Of a stretch of 64,000 bases of DNA, positions 48,963-58,497 are shown piece by piece. The notes under the pieces are model-generated. The model saw only the letters and a program-made list of their open reading frames with translations. It was not told the DNA's origin and did not search any database. Position 1 is the first letter of the stretch; each line of letters begins with the position of its first letter. The DNA comes from Porphyridium purpureum. Taxonomy: Eukaryota > Rhodophyta > Bangiophyceae > Porphyridiales > Porphyridiaceae. The stretch covers positions 62,001-126,000 of the forward strand of contig VRMN01000013.1 in NCBI GenBank assembly GCA_008690995.1. Direction: 5' to 3'. Made by a program: the position numbers and the translations under genes.

Positions 48963-51302
48963 ATGCTCGACTTTTACGCTGCTGTACAGCAAGCTCACAC
49001 TGCCCCCTCAAGGCACGTGGCAATGACAATGGAGTGCGATGACATGCAGATCGACTCTGGGAGTGGACCATGCACGGATAGTCGCAACAGCAAGGACCTA
49101 TGGCTGTTCTCGGCACGCGAAAGCCAAGAGTCAGGCTCGCGCGCGAAGCGCAGCAGCGGTACAGGCTCGGCGCCAGATGATCTCGGACTGCCTCCTACCA
49201 GTCTGGGCTTGCACCAATTTGAGCCCATGAGCGCGCAAATGCTCGACGTTAACAGCAGCCGCGCACTGCTCATGAGCGGCCGCACGATCGACTTTAAGGG
49301 CTTTGAGTGGAACGCCGAAAGAGAGTGGCTGTCGCCATCCAACGGGCGCCCATCTTCAGGCTCCTGGATCCCATCGACAAATGACCTGCTCAGCTGGCGC
49401 CGTATCTGTATCGATCAGAGCAGAAACAGCGGGAACTGGTTGGATCTGGCCGCGTCGGAGCTTGCAGCGAGCCCTACAGCCTTCCCAAATAACGCCACGC
49501 CACAGGTTGCTGAGAAGCAGCTGCGGCAAACGCAAGCTCAGCATTCAGCTGACGAATCGCGCAGCCACTACCGCAAAAATTCGGCCTTGCGAGCGTCGCG
49601 CATTCTTGACCAAATGGACGGCAGAGCCCCCTCTGGTGAACTTCAGGATCGTGTAACCACCTCACCGAGTTCGGGCGTATCCGAGCAGCGGTACCGGCAG
49701 CAGCAGCCATCTGCGCGTTCGTCTCACGTGGCGGCCGGTGCTCCGTCCGTGCAGACGACAGCCAATCCATGGGGCAGTGAAGTGCTCCGTCAGCGCGTGA
49801 GCACGATGCATTTGGATCTGACGCCGGACCGGGACCCAGCACATACAAGGATTGAATCAAATGCTGCGTTCCCGGTAGGCATTTCTCCCGCGTGGCACCG
49901 AGCCGATGACGTCAAGGCTGCAAGCCACTTTCCGCAATCACGCGAAATGGCGCCCGTCGAGGCCATGGCTGCGGTTGCGCCCCGACTGTCTGCGCCCTTT
50001 CCGGCCGTGAGTGGGCCCGGCATGGCAGTGCTACCTGCTTCAGCGGGTCTGTGTGGAGACAGAATCAAGAACAAGTTGGCGCGCTCGTCCGGCACACTGT
50101 CTCGCGAGACGGCTTCTTCAAAAGCGAATCGCCGTGGCGGTCAATCTGCGACCATGCCGAGCTCGGACGTGGTGAATGTGTCAGTGTGTGTGGAGAGTGT
50201 GAGTGAGGGCCTGTCGCGACGGCCGGAATTCTTGCTTGTGAGCGGCGTAGGCGCGTTTAGTGGCACGCACGTGGACATCGCGGCCGGGCTGTACAGTTTT
50301 ACGCTCACAGAGTCGGACCTGAAGGGCAAGTTGGACTTGTACATCATGGGCGACGAGTCCTTTGCGTTCTGTCCCGTGCACGTTGTGGTGAGCCGGCACC
50401 GCCGTGCGGGAGCAGTCGTTCGTGAGAAACTGGAGGGACCTTGGCGCTTTGCAGAACACGGGCACGTCAAGTCGACCGTCTTTCTTGTGTGTTCGCTGCC
50501 GCTTTCCGAAGAAGGTCGCATAATCACGGCAGAGGGCAGTGCGCTGCTCTCATTTGAGAAGGAAAGCGGTGGGGCCGGCGACATGGCCATTGAGGTCATG
50601 GACGACGATACAGAGAGCGACAGCAAACATCGTTGCTTTGATGTGGCACCCGCCAGTGCGACGCGTCTAGGACACATGCGGATGCATGCGAGCGGGGCAA
50701 CGTCGTCTCGTGACAGCGGCCCAGGCGCGACGCGCAGCTGCGGGATGGAGGCAAGAATGATGGACGCGCGCGAGGATGGCGACGATGAGGAAGACGACGA
50801 CAGCGAAAGTGCCCGCGCGCGCTTTGAGCTGAGCGAAAAGGACTACCTGACGCCGTTTGACGCCGAGGTGTACCGCACGGGTTACGATAACCTGCGTCGT
50901 GTGGTGGAGGTGTACAGGCCACTTCGTCTGCGCGAGATCTTTGCGACGATTTCGCGGGAAGAAGTGATGTCGTTGGTGGTGTTCCCCATTCCGTTTGTGG
51001 CGCAGCAAGTCGGGCTCTACTCGAGCTCGATGAAGCGCGTGACGTCCAAATTTGGCGTGCGGTACTGGCCGTACCGGAAGATCGAAGGGATCCGCGTGAA
51101 AATCGCGCGCGTGCTGGCGGAGATCCAGACGGGCGCGCCCGTGAAGCGGCCGCAAGAGAGGGAGCTGTGGCTGGAGCGGCGGCACGAAAAGCTGCGCAAG
51201 CTCGAACAGGAGTACCAATGCAAACTTGTGGAAATCGGCTTCAGCTCCTTAGCGCATTTGTCTCAAGCCGCATCCTGCACGGCGCCGCCAGCACCACCAT
51301 AA
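48963..51302 (+). CDS. RWP-RK domain transcription factor
   Basis: A 779-residue protein with a C-terminal RWP-RK type DNA-binding domain (about residues 655-712): MSLVVFPIPFVAQQVGLYSS, then the signature FGVRYWPYRKIEGI around W702. The signature has Tyr where the name-giving Arg of RWPxRK stands, preceded by Arg. A Leu/Lys/Glu-rich helix follows. The N-terminal two thirds are disordered, Ser/Gln/Arg-rich, with an acidic stretch (EDGDDEEDDDSES) before the domain. About residues 395-520 form a compact region (NVSVCVESVSEGLSRRPEFL to FLVCSL) that could be a regulatory domain. RWP-RK factors in algae control nitrogen response and sexual development; which applies here is unknown. The start is the first ATG in frame. 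Confidence 0.85.
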   Translation: MLDFYAAVQQAHTAPSRHVAMTMECDDMQIDSGSGPCTDSRNSKDLWLFSARESQESGSRAKRSSGTGSAPDDLGLPPTSLGLHQFEPMSAQMLDVNSSRALLMSGRTIDFKGFEWNAEREWLSPSNGRPSSGSWIPSTNDLLSWRRICIDQSRNSGNWLDLAASELAASPTAFPNNATPQVAEKQLRQTQAQHSADESRSHYRKNSALRASRILDQMDGRAPSGELQDRVTTSPSSGVSEQRYRQQQPSARSSHVAAGAPSVQTTANPWGSEVLRQRVSTMHLDLTPDRDPAHTRIESNAAFPVGISPAWHRADDVKAASHFPQSREMAPVEAMAAVAPRLSAPFPAVSGPGMAVLPASAGLCGDRIKNKLARSSGTLSRETASSKANRRGGQSATMPSSDVVNVSVCVESVSEGLSRRPEFLLVSGVGAFSGTHVDIAAGLYSFTLTESDLKGKLDLYIMGDESFAFCPVHVVVSRHRRAGAVVREKLEGPWRFAEHGHVKSTVFLVCSLPLSEEGRIITAEGSALLSFEKESGGAGDMAIEVMDDDTESDSKHRCFDVAPASATRLGHMRMHASGATSSRDSGPGATRSCGMEARMMDAREDGDDEEDDDSESARARFELSEKDYLTPFDAEVYRTGYDNLRRVVEVYRPLRLREIFATISREEVMSLVVFPIPFVAQQVGLYSSSMKRVTSKFGVRYWPYRKIEGIRVKIARVLAEIQTGAPVKRPQERELWLERRHEKLRKLEQEYQCKLVEIGFSSLAHLSQAASCTAPPAPP

Positions 51303-51338
51303 ACCATAAACCATAAACAATAACCCATAAACCGTTTT
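51297..51338. repeat. Short ACCATAAA tandem repeat at the RWP-RK stop codon
   Basis: Four to five imperfect copies of ACCATAAA/CCATAAAC beginning in the last codons and stop of the RWP-RK gene and continuing into its 3' flank. Confidence 0.75.
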
Positions 51339-52146
51339 AGCCGCTCCCAACCGCATTTGTCCGCTCCAGCAGTACCCCCGCTTCCACCAACGTACAGTGC
51401 TCCACCACCGCATTACCGCAAGCGCATGACAAGAGTGCGAGTTGCATCTCAGTCACACATAAACGTCTACCGAAACCGCGCGTTTTCCCATGGGCCTTTT
51501 TCTTTCCTCCGCGGCGTCCATTTTATTTCAACCGCCTTTTCTTGTGTGTTTCCATTCTTTTTGATTCCAGCCTCCCTGCCAGCCACGCGGTCATCACGTC
51601 CAAACGCACCAACATACAAAACGCACCACCGACTCACGTGACGTGGCTGTAAAGTCGCGCGCCGTGTGTCGGCGGTTCTGGTGGTTTTGGTAGGCTTGGG
51701 AGGCTGTGTATGAAAATAGCGCCCAAAAGGCGAGAACTGTGGTGACACCGTTCGGGGGTATTTTGGCTTTGTGCGTGCGGCTCGAGTCTGGCATCTTTGG
51801 TGTCTCGTGTTTTCCGCGTGTTCTGTGAGTCCTGTGAGTCCTGTGAGTCCTGTGAGTTCCGTGAGTCCTGTGTGTCCTTTGTTTAAAATCTGCGCTGCAG
51901 ACTGAATGAGCGATGAGCGGGACCTGGTAGAATGTCGCGCGTGGCATCGCTGTGATGGCGCGGTTGGTGCATGTATATATATATACACATAAGGCGTGTG
52001 GGAATAGCTACGCTTGGGTCAAGTTGGGCGTGCGAGTGAAAGAGTCATGCGTTTTGGGGATGATGATGCTGTGAGAAGGAGAGAGAGAGAGAGAGAGGGA
52101 CAGAGACTGTGTGCAGAGCATGAAGGTGGGGAGCAGGTGAGCTCGC
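51303..52146. other. Intergenic region with 9-bp repeats and a TATA tract
   Basis: GTACAGT at 51392-51398; a 9-bp tandem repeat (TGTGAGTCC, five to six copies) at about 51822-51876; ATGTATATATATATACAC at about 51971-51988, a possible TATA region for the next gene; and a GA tract at 52079-52098. No gene is seen. Confidence 0.55.
51822..51876. repeat. 9-bp tandem repeat TGTGAGTCC
   Basis: Five to six copies with single-base differences; intergenic. Confidence 0.85.
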
Positions 52147-52782
52147 ATGTGGATGGAGACGATTACGGCAAGGACCATGTCGCAGGTGACGGAGCCTGCA
52201 GCGCGGGAAGGCGTGACGGTTCAGAGCGCGTGGGGGGAAAAGGGCGGCGAGTCAAGTGGCCACGCACAGCTGACGAACGACGCGCTCGTGGATGATTTGA
52301 CGGATGATGACATGGAGATTGAGCTGGGGATGTATTATTCGGATATTGAGACGCAGGGGTCGAGTTCAGACGGAGCGGGGCGCGCGGCGTCTGGGCTGGC
52401 GCAGTTGGCAAATGCGCGCATGCCGCACAACGACGCGCCACACCAGAAGGGTGCGCGCCAGCACCAGGACAGCGTGGCGGACAAGGAACACCAGGCCCAA
52501 AAGGACACGCACCGTTCGCTGTTCTGCCAGTCCGCGCTGCAGCGTTCTCGCGCACGTCGCATGTACAGGTCGTTGTCATGCCGCCCAGACTCTGTCGAGG
52601 ACTTTTGCATCCACAACGATCCCAACAAGTGCGTCGAGGTCAAGTTTGGGTCGATGCGCCGAACGTGGACTTTCCTGGACCTGCGCCTCGAGCTCGACCC
52701 TGCCGCCGCAGACCCACCGGGAGCAGGGGAACCACCGGCAGACGAAAGTAACAAGCTCCGGCGGTCGAAGACAGTGCAATGA
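52147..52782 (+). CDS. Hypothetical acidic/basic low-complexity protein
   Basis: A 211-residue open frame starting at ATG; an internal ATG at 52177 (MSQVTEPAAR) is an alternative start. There is no recognised domain. Features are an acidic helix-like patch (DALVDDLTDDDMEIELGMYY), an Arg-rich stretch (RSRARRMYRSLSCR), then a compact segment VEDFCIHNDPNKCVEVKFGS with RTWTFLDLRLELD that could fold into a small beta structure, and a Pro-rich tail ending LRRSKTVQ. GC-rich codon use resembles neighbouring genes, and a TATA-like tract and GA-rich leader precede it, so it is probably real. Its place between the RWP-RK factor and NBP35 says nothing about function. Confidence 0.5.
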   Translation: MWMETITARTMSQVTEPAAREGVTVQSAWGEKGGESSGHAQLTNDALVDDLTDDDMEIELGMYYSDIETQGSSSDGAGRAASGLAQLANARMPHNDAPHQKGARQHQDSVADKEHQAQKDTHRSLFCQSALQRSRARRMYRSLSCRPDSVEDFCIHNDPNKCVEVKFGSMRRTWTFLDLRLELDPAAADPPGAGEPPADESNKLRRSKTVQ

Positions 52783-53327
52783 GCATGCTGGGCGCGTGCG
52801 TTTGCGCAATGGCGTCTTGGTTTCAAGATGGATTCGGAAGAGCATGAAGCGAGGGATTGAGCGAAAGAAGCAGAGCCCGCACGCCACGTGTGGAGCATGC
52901 AGGGTTGATGCGCCGAGGCGACTGGAAATGTGGAATGACAGCTGGAAAGCAAACAATTGGACATGGCTTTTTCCTCTTCTTTTCATTTACTTTTTTTTCT
53001 TCCTGTTTTTTCTTCTTTCTCTTGTTTTCCAGTGTAAGTCTGTGTTTGTGAATGGAATAGGAGCAAACATGAGAATGAGCGCTGTCATTCAATTTGACAA
53101 CAGGGGCTTACCTGTGCCCTGAACGCAACACTTGAGTCGGGTCAAGCACGCACACACGGCTCGCATTGTAGAAAATGAATGCCTTGTGACACTGGGTGTT
53201 GTTTTCATTCACCCTTCCGTGCGGTCCCCTGTGAGTGTGTGTACCTCCAACAGAATAGTTTGGAAAGATGCCTTTCTAATTCTTGGGAGAGATTTTGCGT
53301 GTAGATAGAGAAATAAATTGTGAGCAG
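52783..53327. other. Convergent 3' flanks, T-rich tract, no gene
   Basis: About 545 bp between the hypothetical gene (plus) and NBP35 (minus) stops. A strongly T-rich tract at about 52970-53030 may take part in 3' end formation. No coding region is supported. Confidence 0.5.
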
Positions 53328-54401
53328 CTAGATGCTTTTGTCTTGAGCCTGTGCTCGCGAGCGTATTTGGATTTGGTCAAGCAGATTTTGAACAATCACG
53401 CGCAACGCCTTTGCGCCTGGAGTATCCGCTAGTTTGCCCTCAAAGATGCTCAAGCCCGTTTCGCACGCAAAACCTAGGGCCGGATCCATAGGCAGCGCAC
53501 CAAGAAAGGGAATGCCATACTGCTCACACATGGCCTGCGCACCACCAGTGCTTTTATGGAACAACTCGGAACAGTGCGCGCAATTGGGACACACGAACGC
53601 GCTCATATTTTCCACCACGCCCAAGATGTAGGTGCCCGACTTGCGGCAAAAGTCAACCTCCTTGCGAACATCCATAAGGCTAACTTCTTGCGGCGTTGTG
53701 ACAAGCACGGCGCCGTCCAGGTGCGCGTTCTTGAGCAGCTGCACGAGCGATATATGCTCGTCTGATGTGCCCGGGGGCGAGTCGATGACCAAGTAGTCGA
53801 GCGCGCCCCACTCCACGTCCCGCAGAAACTGCGTAATCAGCGCGGTTTTGCGAACTCCGCGCCAAATGACCGCATCGTCCCTTTGACCGAGCAAAAAGCC
53901 CACCGACATGACCGAAATGCCCGACTTGCTACACACGGGCTGCCAACCTGTGGCCGTCGAGCTGACTGACATCCCTTCCACACCGAGCAGGCGCGGCGCA
54001 GACGGACCGCAAATGTCGACGTCCAGAAGTCCCACATCAGCCAGTACATCGTCGTGGTCGTTGTCGGGCGCGTTCAACTCGTAGCCATTTCCATTCTGCC
54101 CGGGCCGTACCATGCGCAACGACGCCAACGCATAACACAACTGCGCAGCCACGGTCGATTTCCCCACGCCGCCTTTGCCCGACAGCACCAACACCTTGTG
54201 CCGTATATCTGCGCTCAAACGAGCCCCAATGTCCTGCATGACACGCTCATTTGCTTGCGCGGCGGCGCTCGCCTCGCCGCTCTGGCAGGCAGACTGGTTG
54301 GGGCATCCTGCGCAAGCAGCAGCACGTCCGGCCTCATCAGCAGATGTGCCAGGACAGTTGGCCGGCGCGTTCTCCGGCACGTCACCTCCACCTCCACTCA
54401 T
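53328..54401 (-). CDS. NBP35: NBP35/NUBP1 cytosolic Fe-S cluster assembly P-loop NTPase
   Basis: A 357-residue Mrp/NBP35-family NTPase, a scaffold of the cytosolic iron-sulfur assembly (CIA) machinery. The N-terminus carries the CX13CX2CX5C cluster motif exactly (C16, C30, C33, C39; ACAGCPNQSAC), which separates NBP35 from CFD1. The deviant Walker A is SGKGGVGKST (G75-T83). The switch and Walker B regions DVDICGPSAPRLL and YLVIDSPPGTSDEHIS are intact, and the C-terminal CPxC pair is FVCPNCAHC. An insertion near residues 96-115 (GQNGNGYELNAPDNDHDD) is unusual. The start is the first ATG, 19 nt downstream of a purine-rich leader tract (on the coding strand). Confidence 0.93.
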   Translation of the reverse strand: MSGGGGDVPENAPANCPGTSADEAGRAAACAGCPNQSACQSGEASAAAQANERVMQDIGARLSADIRHKVLVLSGKGGVGKSTVAAQLCYALASLRMVRPGQNGNGYELNAPDNDHDDVLADVGLLDVDICGPSAPRLLGVEGMSVSSTATGWQPVCSKSGISVMSVGFLLGQRDDAVIWRGVRKTALITQFLRDVEWGALDYLVIDSPPGTSDEHISLVQLLKNAHLDGAVLVTTPQEVSLMDVRKEVDFCRKSGTYILGVVENMSAFVCPNCAHCSELFHKSTGGAQAMCEQYGIPFLGALPMDPALGFACETGLSIFEGKLADTPGAKALRVIVQNLLDQIQIRSRAQAQDKSI

Positions 54402-54700
54402 CGTTGCTCAACACGCGTCAGTCTCTCCCTCTCTCCCTCTCTCCCTCTCTCGCTCGTGCGCTGTTGCTGCCGCGACTCCACTCGAAGCGCGGGCCGCGGC
54501 AATCGGTTTATCGGCTAGAACGGATTGCACTTCCCTTCCGGTTTGACCCTCGTGTGCGAGTATTAAATAACGCATTTATTTAATATTAAACAAAGTGTAA
54601 ATATCTCGAGCTTTTGTTAAATGTGCTGCGGTCGGCCGCGCGGCGAGCGCGTGCACGGCAGCGATGGCGATGTGAACGGGTGCGGCATTGGGCGTGGGAG
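54402..54700. other. Divergent promoter region between NBP35 and the POL5-like gene
   Basis: A CT-rich tract lies at 54420-54452. At 54561-54585 TATTAAATAA and TTATTTAATA form a perfect 10-bp inverted repeat around CGCAT, within an AT-rich island (54558-54605) that probably contains the core promoters. Confidence 0.6.
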
Positions 54701-57700
54701 ATGGAGCAGATGGGTCGTGCAACGGTGGTAGCGGCGGCGGCGACCTCGGCTCTTCAGGTGCCCGAACATGTGAGGCTCGAAATCGAACAGTGTCGGAACC
54801 CGGATGCGACGCGGCGTGCACAGGCCGCGCGCGCGCTGGCACGAGCAACGACCGCGCACGAGCAGCAGATGCAGCTTTCTGATGGCGTCAACGCGGTCAG
54901 TAAGTATGTGCTTCGACGGCTGGTGCAAGGATTGGCCTCGTGCAATGAGTTTGCCAGGCCTGGGTTCGCAGCTGCGCTTTGTGCGGTCTTGCGTGGCGAC
55001 GAAAACGAGGCCACAGCTTCTCGGGATAATAGCTCCCGGTTAAGGGCGGTGGCCGTCGAGATCCTGGATAATGCATACCCTACGACGCTTTTCACGCTTG
55101 GGAAAAAGGCACGTGAGGCGAGAGAGGCAGCTTTGGCTCGCGTGTTCTTTTGGACGGCGTATGTAAAGTCGTTTGGACCGGTACCCAGTCGAGCGCCCAG
55201 GGAAGCAAACGGAGACAAGACACTTACGTCGGCGCGCGGCGGGTTGACAAGCCAAGGAAACTCTCTAAAGGAGCTCGCTTTACAGGCAGAAAGTGGTAAA
55301 TTGAGCTCGCAAACAAGGCCGTCCATCCCTGCAGCAGATGTGCACATGGTTGTTTCCCAGCTCTGTGAGCTGTCCAAGCTGACGCATTGGGGACTCCACG
55401 GTGCGTGTCTACGGATCGCACAATTTATAGCCCCTCAAATGTGGAACGAGCCAGAAGTTCTCGCGATGGTGACAGGCATGGTTGCAGAGCTAAAGACGTC
55501 TCATGTCGGACTTGAATGGGCGCTCTTTTTGGCCAACATGACCCCCGAAGTGCAGACAAAGTTTTCAATGGCTGGCTCTTTGAATTCATCCTCTGCCTCT
55601 GTGCTCAATTTGGTGTACGCGCCCTTCTCCAAGGGAAAGCAAGGTAAGAAGCTCCACGCTGCACTGCTTTCCGCGTTTGAAACAGGGTTTCCTCCGCAGC
55701 TCGATGAAACGAAGGCCTTGGACGTGCGTATTCCCCGCGTGTTTTCGCAATTGATCGTGCTTTTACGCGCGCATATGTGTAAATCAGACCATGAGGAACT
55801 CGCGGATGTGTCCATTTCCAAGTCGGACAAAGGGTCGGCGGAGACGGTGAGCGCAGTTGTCGGACTTTTCATCGTGCTGTGGACACAGCTCATTTATCCC
55901 AAAATGTTGGCCCCGTTCAACAATGCCGATAAGATTAATACGGCTCTGGCATGGCTTGGGACAGGTCTTCCATGGCTTCAAGGGAAGCTGGAGCTTGTTC
56001 TTTCTGACGAAGTGTGCGAAACACTTGGGAAGATATCAGTGACGGGCAAGAAAGTATTGATGTCGCACCTAACGGAATCGGCTCGAGACTGTCGAGTCAA
56101 GTTTTTTGATAGTTGGAGCGATGTTGAGGCTCTCGTAAGTCGTTATTTCAAATACCCGCATCTCATTGAACTGGTTGATGCAACGGCGTTCACCAGAGGT
56201 ATTCAGAATTTGAAAGAGCTTGTCGATAATTATGATACCAAGCTCGACGCGCTAACCCAGCGGACGATGAAGCTGATGCTGGAAAGCGATCTCGGCGGAG
56301 ACGAAAATAAGAGCAAGCACCGTGCAGTGTCCAAGCTCTTGCATCTTTTGAGCTCCTGTACGAAGGGGAGTAAGACAGAAGGCTCCACCAATAGCAATCG
56401 GAAGACCATACAAGCGCACTTGAAACAGCTCATCGCTCTGGCAAGCAAGGACGGCGCGAAAGGTCAGACAGTGACTACAATGCTCGATGCACTGCTTGAA
56501 ATGTCTCACAAAGCTCGAATGGACGTGCTTGATTTAGTATGTGAAGGATTCAAGCAACACGGTGACATCATGGTTCTCGCGCTAAACATGATCTCATATT
56601 TCAGGGAGGCTAGTGGTGATTCATCGGTACCCGTATCCGCCAATCTTGAGTCGTGCCTGTGTTCGGCGTTAAGTCTGTGCGCGTTGGCAGTATCGAAAGA
56701 TGGAGCGGACGATGTGAGTGTCGTCCAAGCGGAAATACAAAATGTACTTTCCCATTTTGATTCCCATGTCGACAATGGTGCGCAGGAAGAGCCAAGGCCA
56801 CAAATGCATGTGGACGAAGTCTTCTTCATTGAAACTTTGGCCGAATTGCTCGGCCTTGACAACGCAAATGTCCGCCGCATTGTGAACCGCATCTTCCGAG
56901 AAGCAGTGACGAGCGGATTGATTGCACAGCCAGGACTTGACCAGCTCGTGAAAGCGCTGGTCGGCCGTGAAGCGGATGAGAGTAATTCGGACGAAAGCGA
57001 TGAGGAGCGAGACAGCGACAGCGACAGCGACAGCGACGATGATGTGGCTGCTGAGGACAATGAGGCTGAGCGTGGAGGCGAGAGCGGTGATGAAAGTGGA
57101 AGCGACAGTGGAAAGTCTTCAACATCGTCGGAGCAATCAGACAAAAGCACAGAAAGCGAAGAAGCTGGGTCTGTGAAGGATGACACCAGCGATGACGACG
57201 AGGGCTTGGATATTGATGCCGTCGATGAAGCGGAGCTCGAGGCGTTTGATGCGCGTGTGTCAGAGTTGCTGAAAGGGATGAACGTCAAGCCATCGTCATC
57301 TGCGGCGAGGAAAGCGCGCGAGCAAAAGATGATGCATCGTTCCACACGCATCCTGCAGCTTTTCGAGGTTTTTGTGCGAGAGCTTTTACAAGCAGACAAA
57401 ACCATGCGAGCGTTGTCTCCACAGACATCAAATGTTGAGTTGCAGCTCATATGCATTCAGCTCCTTGTGACTGTATTGCAGAGTAAGGAGCTGGCGGAAA
57501 ATGAAATCGTCATGGAGAAAGCGGCACACCTGTTGTCGATTGGCCTCGTGAAGAAACTGAGCTCCAGAAGACTCGCGGAATCCGTTAATCCAGGTCGCTT
57601 GGGGAAATCTGACGCTATGGAGTTGTTGGGGGTGGTTATCGAAGACGCGATGTCCGCCATGGGAGCTCGGAAGGCGTCGAGCTCGGAGAATGTCCACCAA

Positions 57701-58426
57701 GCGCTGGGCGCGGCGGCAGCTTTTCTGGTGAATGTGACCGTGCAGCTCGAGTGCGGCGAGGAGATCATGGATGTGGTGGCGCGCTCAGTCTCCGATGTCG
57801 TGCGCGCATACAGTACGTCTCGACAAAGCCTCAATGTGTCTCCGAGCTGGTTTCTCGACGTGCTTCGTCGCGGTGTCGTGGCAGTGGAAGGCCAAGTTCA
57901 CGGTCTTCCAATCGTTGGATGGCGCTTGCTGCCTGCGCTTGCCGATGCGAGCAGAAATCCGCGCACTCCATTCCTCGCACATGCCACAATCGATGCGATA
58001 CATGAACTGTGCCGAATAGAGCAGCGCGCACGATCGCAGCGACAGACGCCACCCGATTGGGCACTCGTATGGGAGACTTGTCGAGCACTGTTCGCGGATA
58101 TGGTTGACTCGACCTCATCTTCAGATCAGCAAGGCGAGGCAGAGGGTCATGCAAAAAGGAAGAGGAGCGGAACGGCTTCTGCGCACCGCATCAACGGAGT
58201 GCTTGCGGTGGTCAAAGCTGCAATGGCGGCTGGCGGGGATCAGGATCAGAGAGGCGTTGCGAGCGTACGGGTCGCCCTCGAAAATCTTCTTCCGCTTGTT
58301 TCCAACAGCGCCGTGCAGAGGCGCGTCGCAGACATCATCACAGAACTTACCGACCATGAGGACACCACCCAGTCACCAATTGCCCTTGACGAGACCAAAG
58401 CAAAGAAGAAACGTAGAAAGCAATAA
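54701..58426 (+). CDS. POL5/MYBBP1A-like nucleolar protein
   Basis: A 1241-residue protein resembling the MYBBP1A/POL5 family (misnamed DNA polymerase phi), nucleolar proteins needed for rRNA synthesis. The N-terminal signature YVLRRLVQGLASCNEFARPG then FAAALCAVL fits the family's 'Y.L.RL..GL.S....AR.GF...L' block. Most of the protein is helical-repeat in character. A long acidic Ser/Asp/Glu tract lies at about residues 760-850 (for example DSDSDSDSDDDVAAEDNEAE), followed by EAELEAFDARVSELL, which again matches the family. The C-terminus is basic (ETKAKKKRRKQ), a likely nucleolar signal. The start is the first ATG (MEQMGRATVV); the frame opens upstream at a TTG. It shares an AT-rich divergent promoter region with NBP35. 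Confidence 0.85.
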   Translation: MEQMGRATVVAAAATSALQVPEHVRLEIEQCRNPDATRRAQAARALARATTAHEQQMQLSDGVNAVSKYVLRRLVQGLASCNEFARPGFAAALCAVLRGDENEATASRDNSSRLRAVAVEILDNAYPTTLFTLGKKAREAREAALARVFFWTAYVKSFGPVPSRAPREANGDKTLTSARGGLTSQGNSLKELALQAESGKLSSQTRPSIPAADVHMVVSQLCELSKLTHWGLHGACLRIAQFIAPQMWNEPEVLAMVTGMVAELKTSHVGLEWALFLANMTPEVQTKFSMAGSLNSSSASVLNLVYAPFSKGKQGKKLHAALLSAFETGFPPQLDETKALDVRIPRVFSQLIVLLRAHMCKSDHEELADVSISKSDKGSAETVSAVVGLFIVLWTQLIYPKMLAPFNNADKINTALAWLGTGLPWLQGKLELVLSDEVCETLGKISVTGKKVLMSHLTESARDCRVKFFDSWSDVEALVSRYFKYPHLIELVDATAFTRGIQNLKELVDNYDTKLDALTQRTMKLMLESDLGGDENKSKHRAVSKLLHLLSSCTKGSKTEGSTNSNRKTIQAHLKQLIALASKDGAKGQTVTTMLDALLEMSHKARMDVLDLVCEGFKQHGDIMVLALNMISYFREASGDSSVPVSANLESCLCSALSLCALAVSKDGADDVSVVQAEIQNVLSHFDSHVDNGAQEEPRPQMHVDEVFFIETLAELLGLDNANVRRIVNRIFREAVTSGLIAQPGLDQLVKALVGREADESNSDESDEERDSDSDSDSDDDVAAEDNEAERGGESGDESGSDSGKSSTSSEQSDKSTESEEAGSVKDDTSDDDEGLDIDAVDEAELEAFDARVSELLKGMNVKPSSSAARKAREQKMMHRSTRILQLFEVFVRELLQADKTMRALSPQTSNVELQLICIQLLVTVLQSKELAENEIVMEKAAHLLSIGLVKKLSSRRLAESVNPGRLGKSDAMELLGVVIEDAMSAMGARKASSSENVHQALGAAAAFLVNVTVQLECGEEIMDVVARSVSDVVRAYSTSRQSLNVSPSWFLDVLRRGVVAVEGQVHGLPIVGWRLLPALADASRNPRTPFLAHATIDAIHELCRIEQRARSQRQTPPDWALVWETCRALFADMVDSTSSSDQQGEAEGHAKRKRSGTASAHRINGVLAVVKAAMAAGGDQDQRGVASVRVALENLLPLVSNSAVQRRVADIITELTDHEDTTQSPIALDETKAKKKRRKQ

Positions 58427-58497
58427 GATGGCTGCTCTCAGGCAGTACGTGTCAAAAAACGAAGGGTGAAGACGCACGTCATGCGGTGCCTTGTGGC

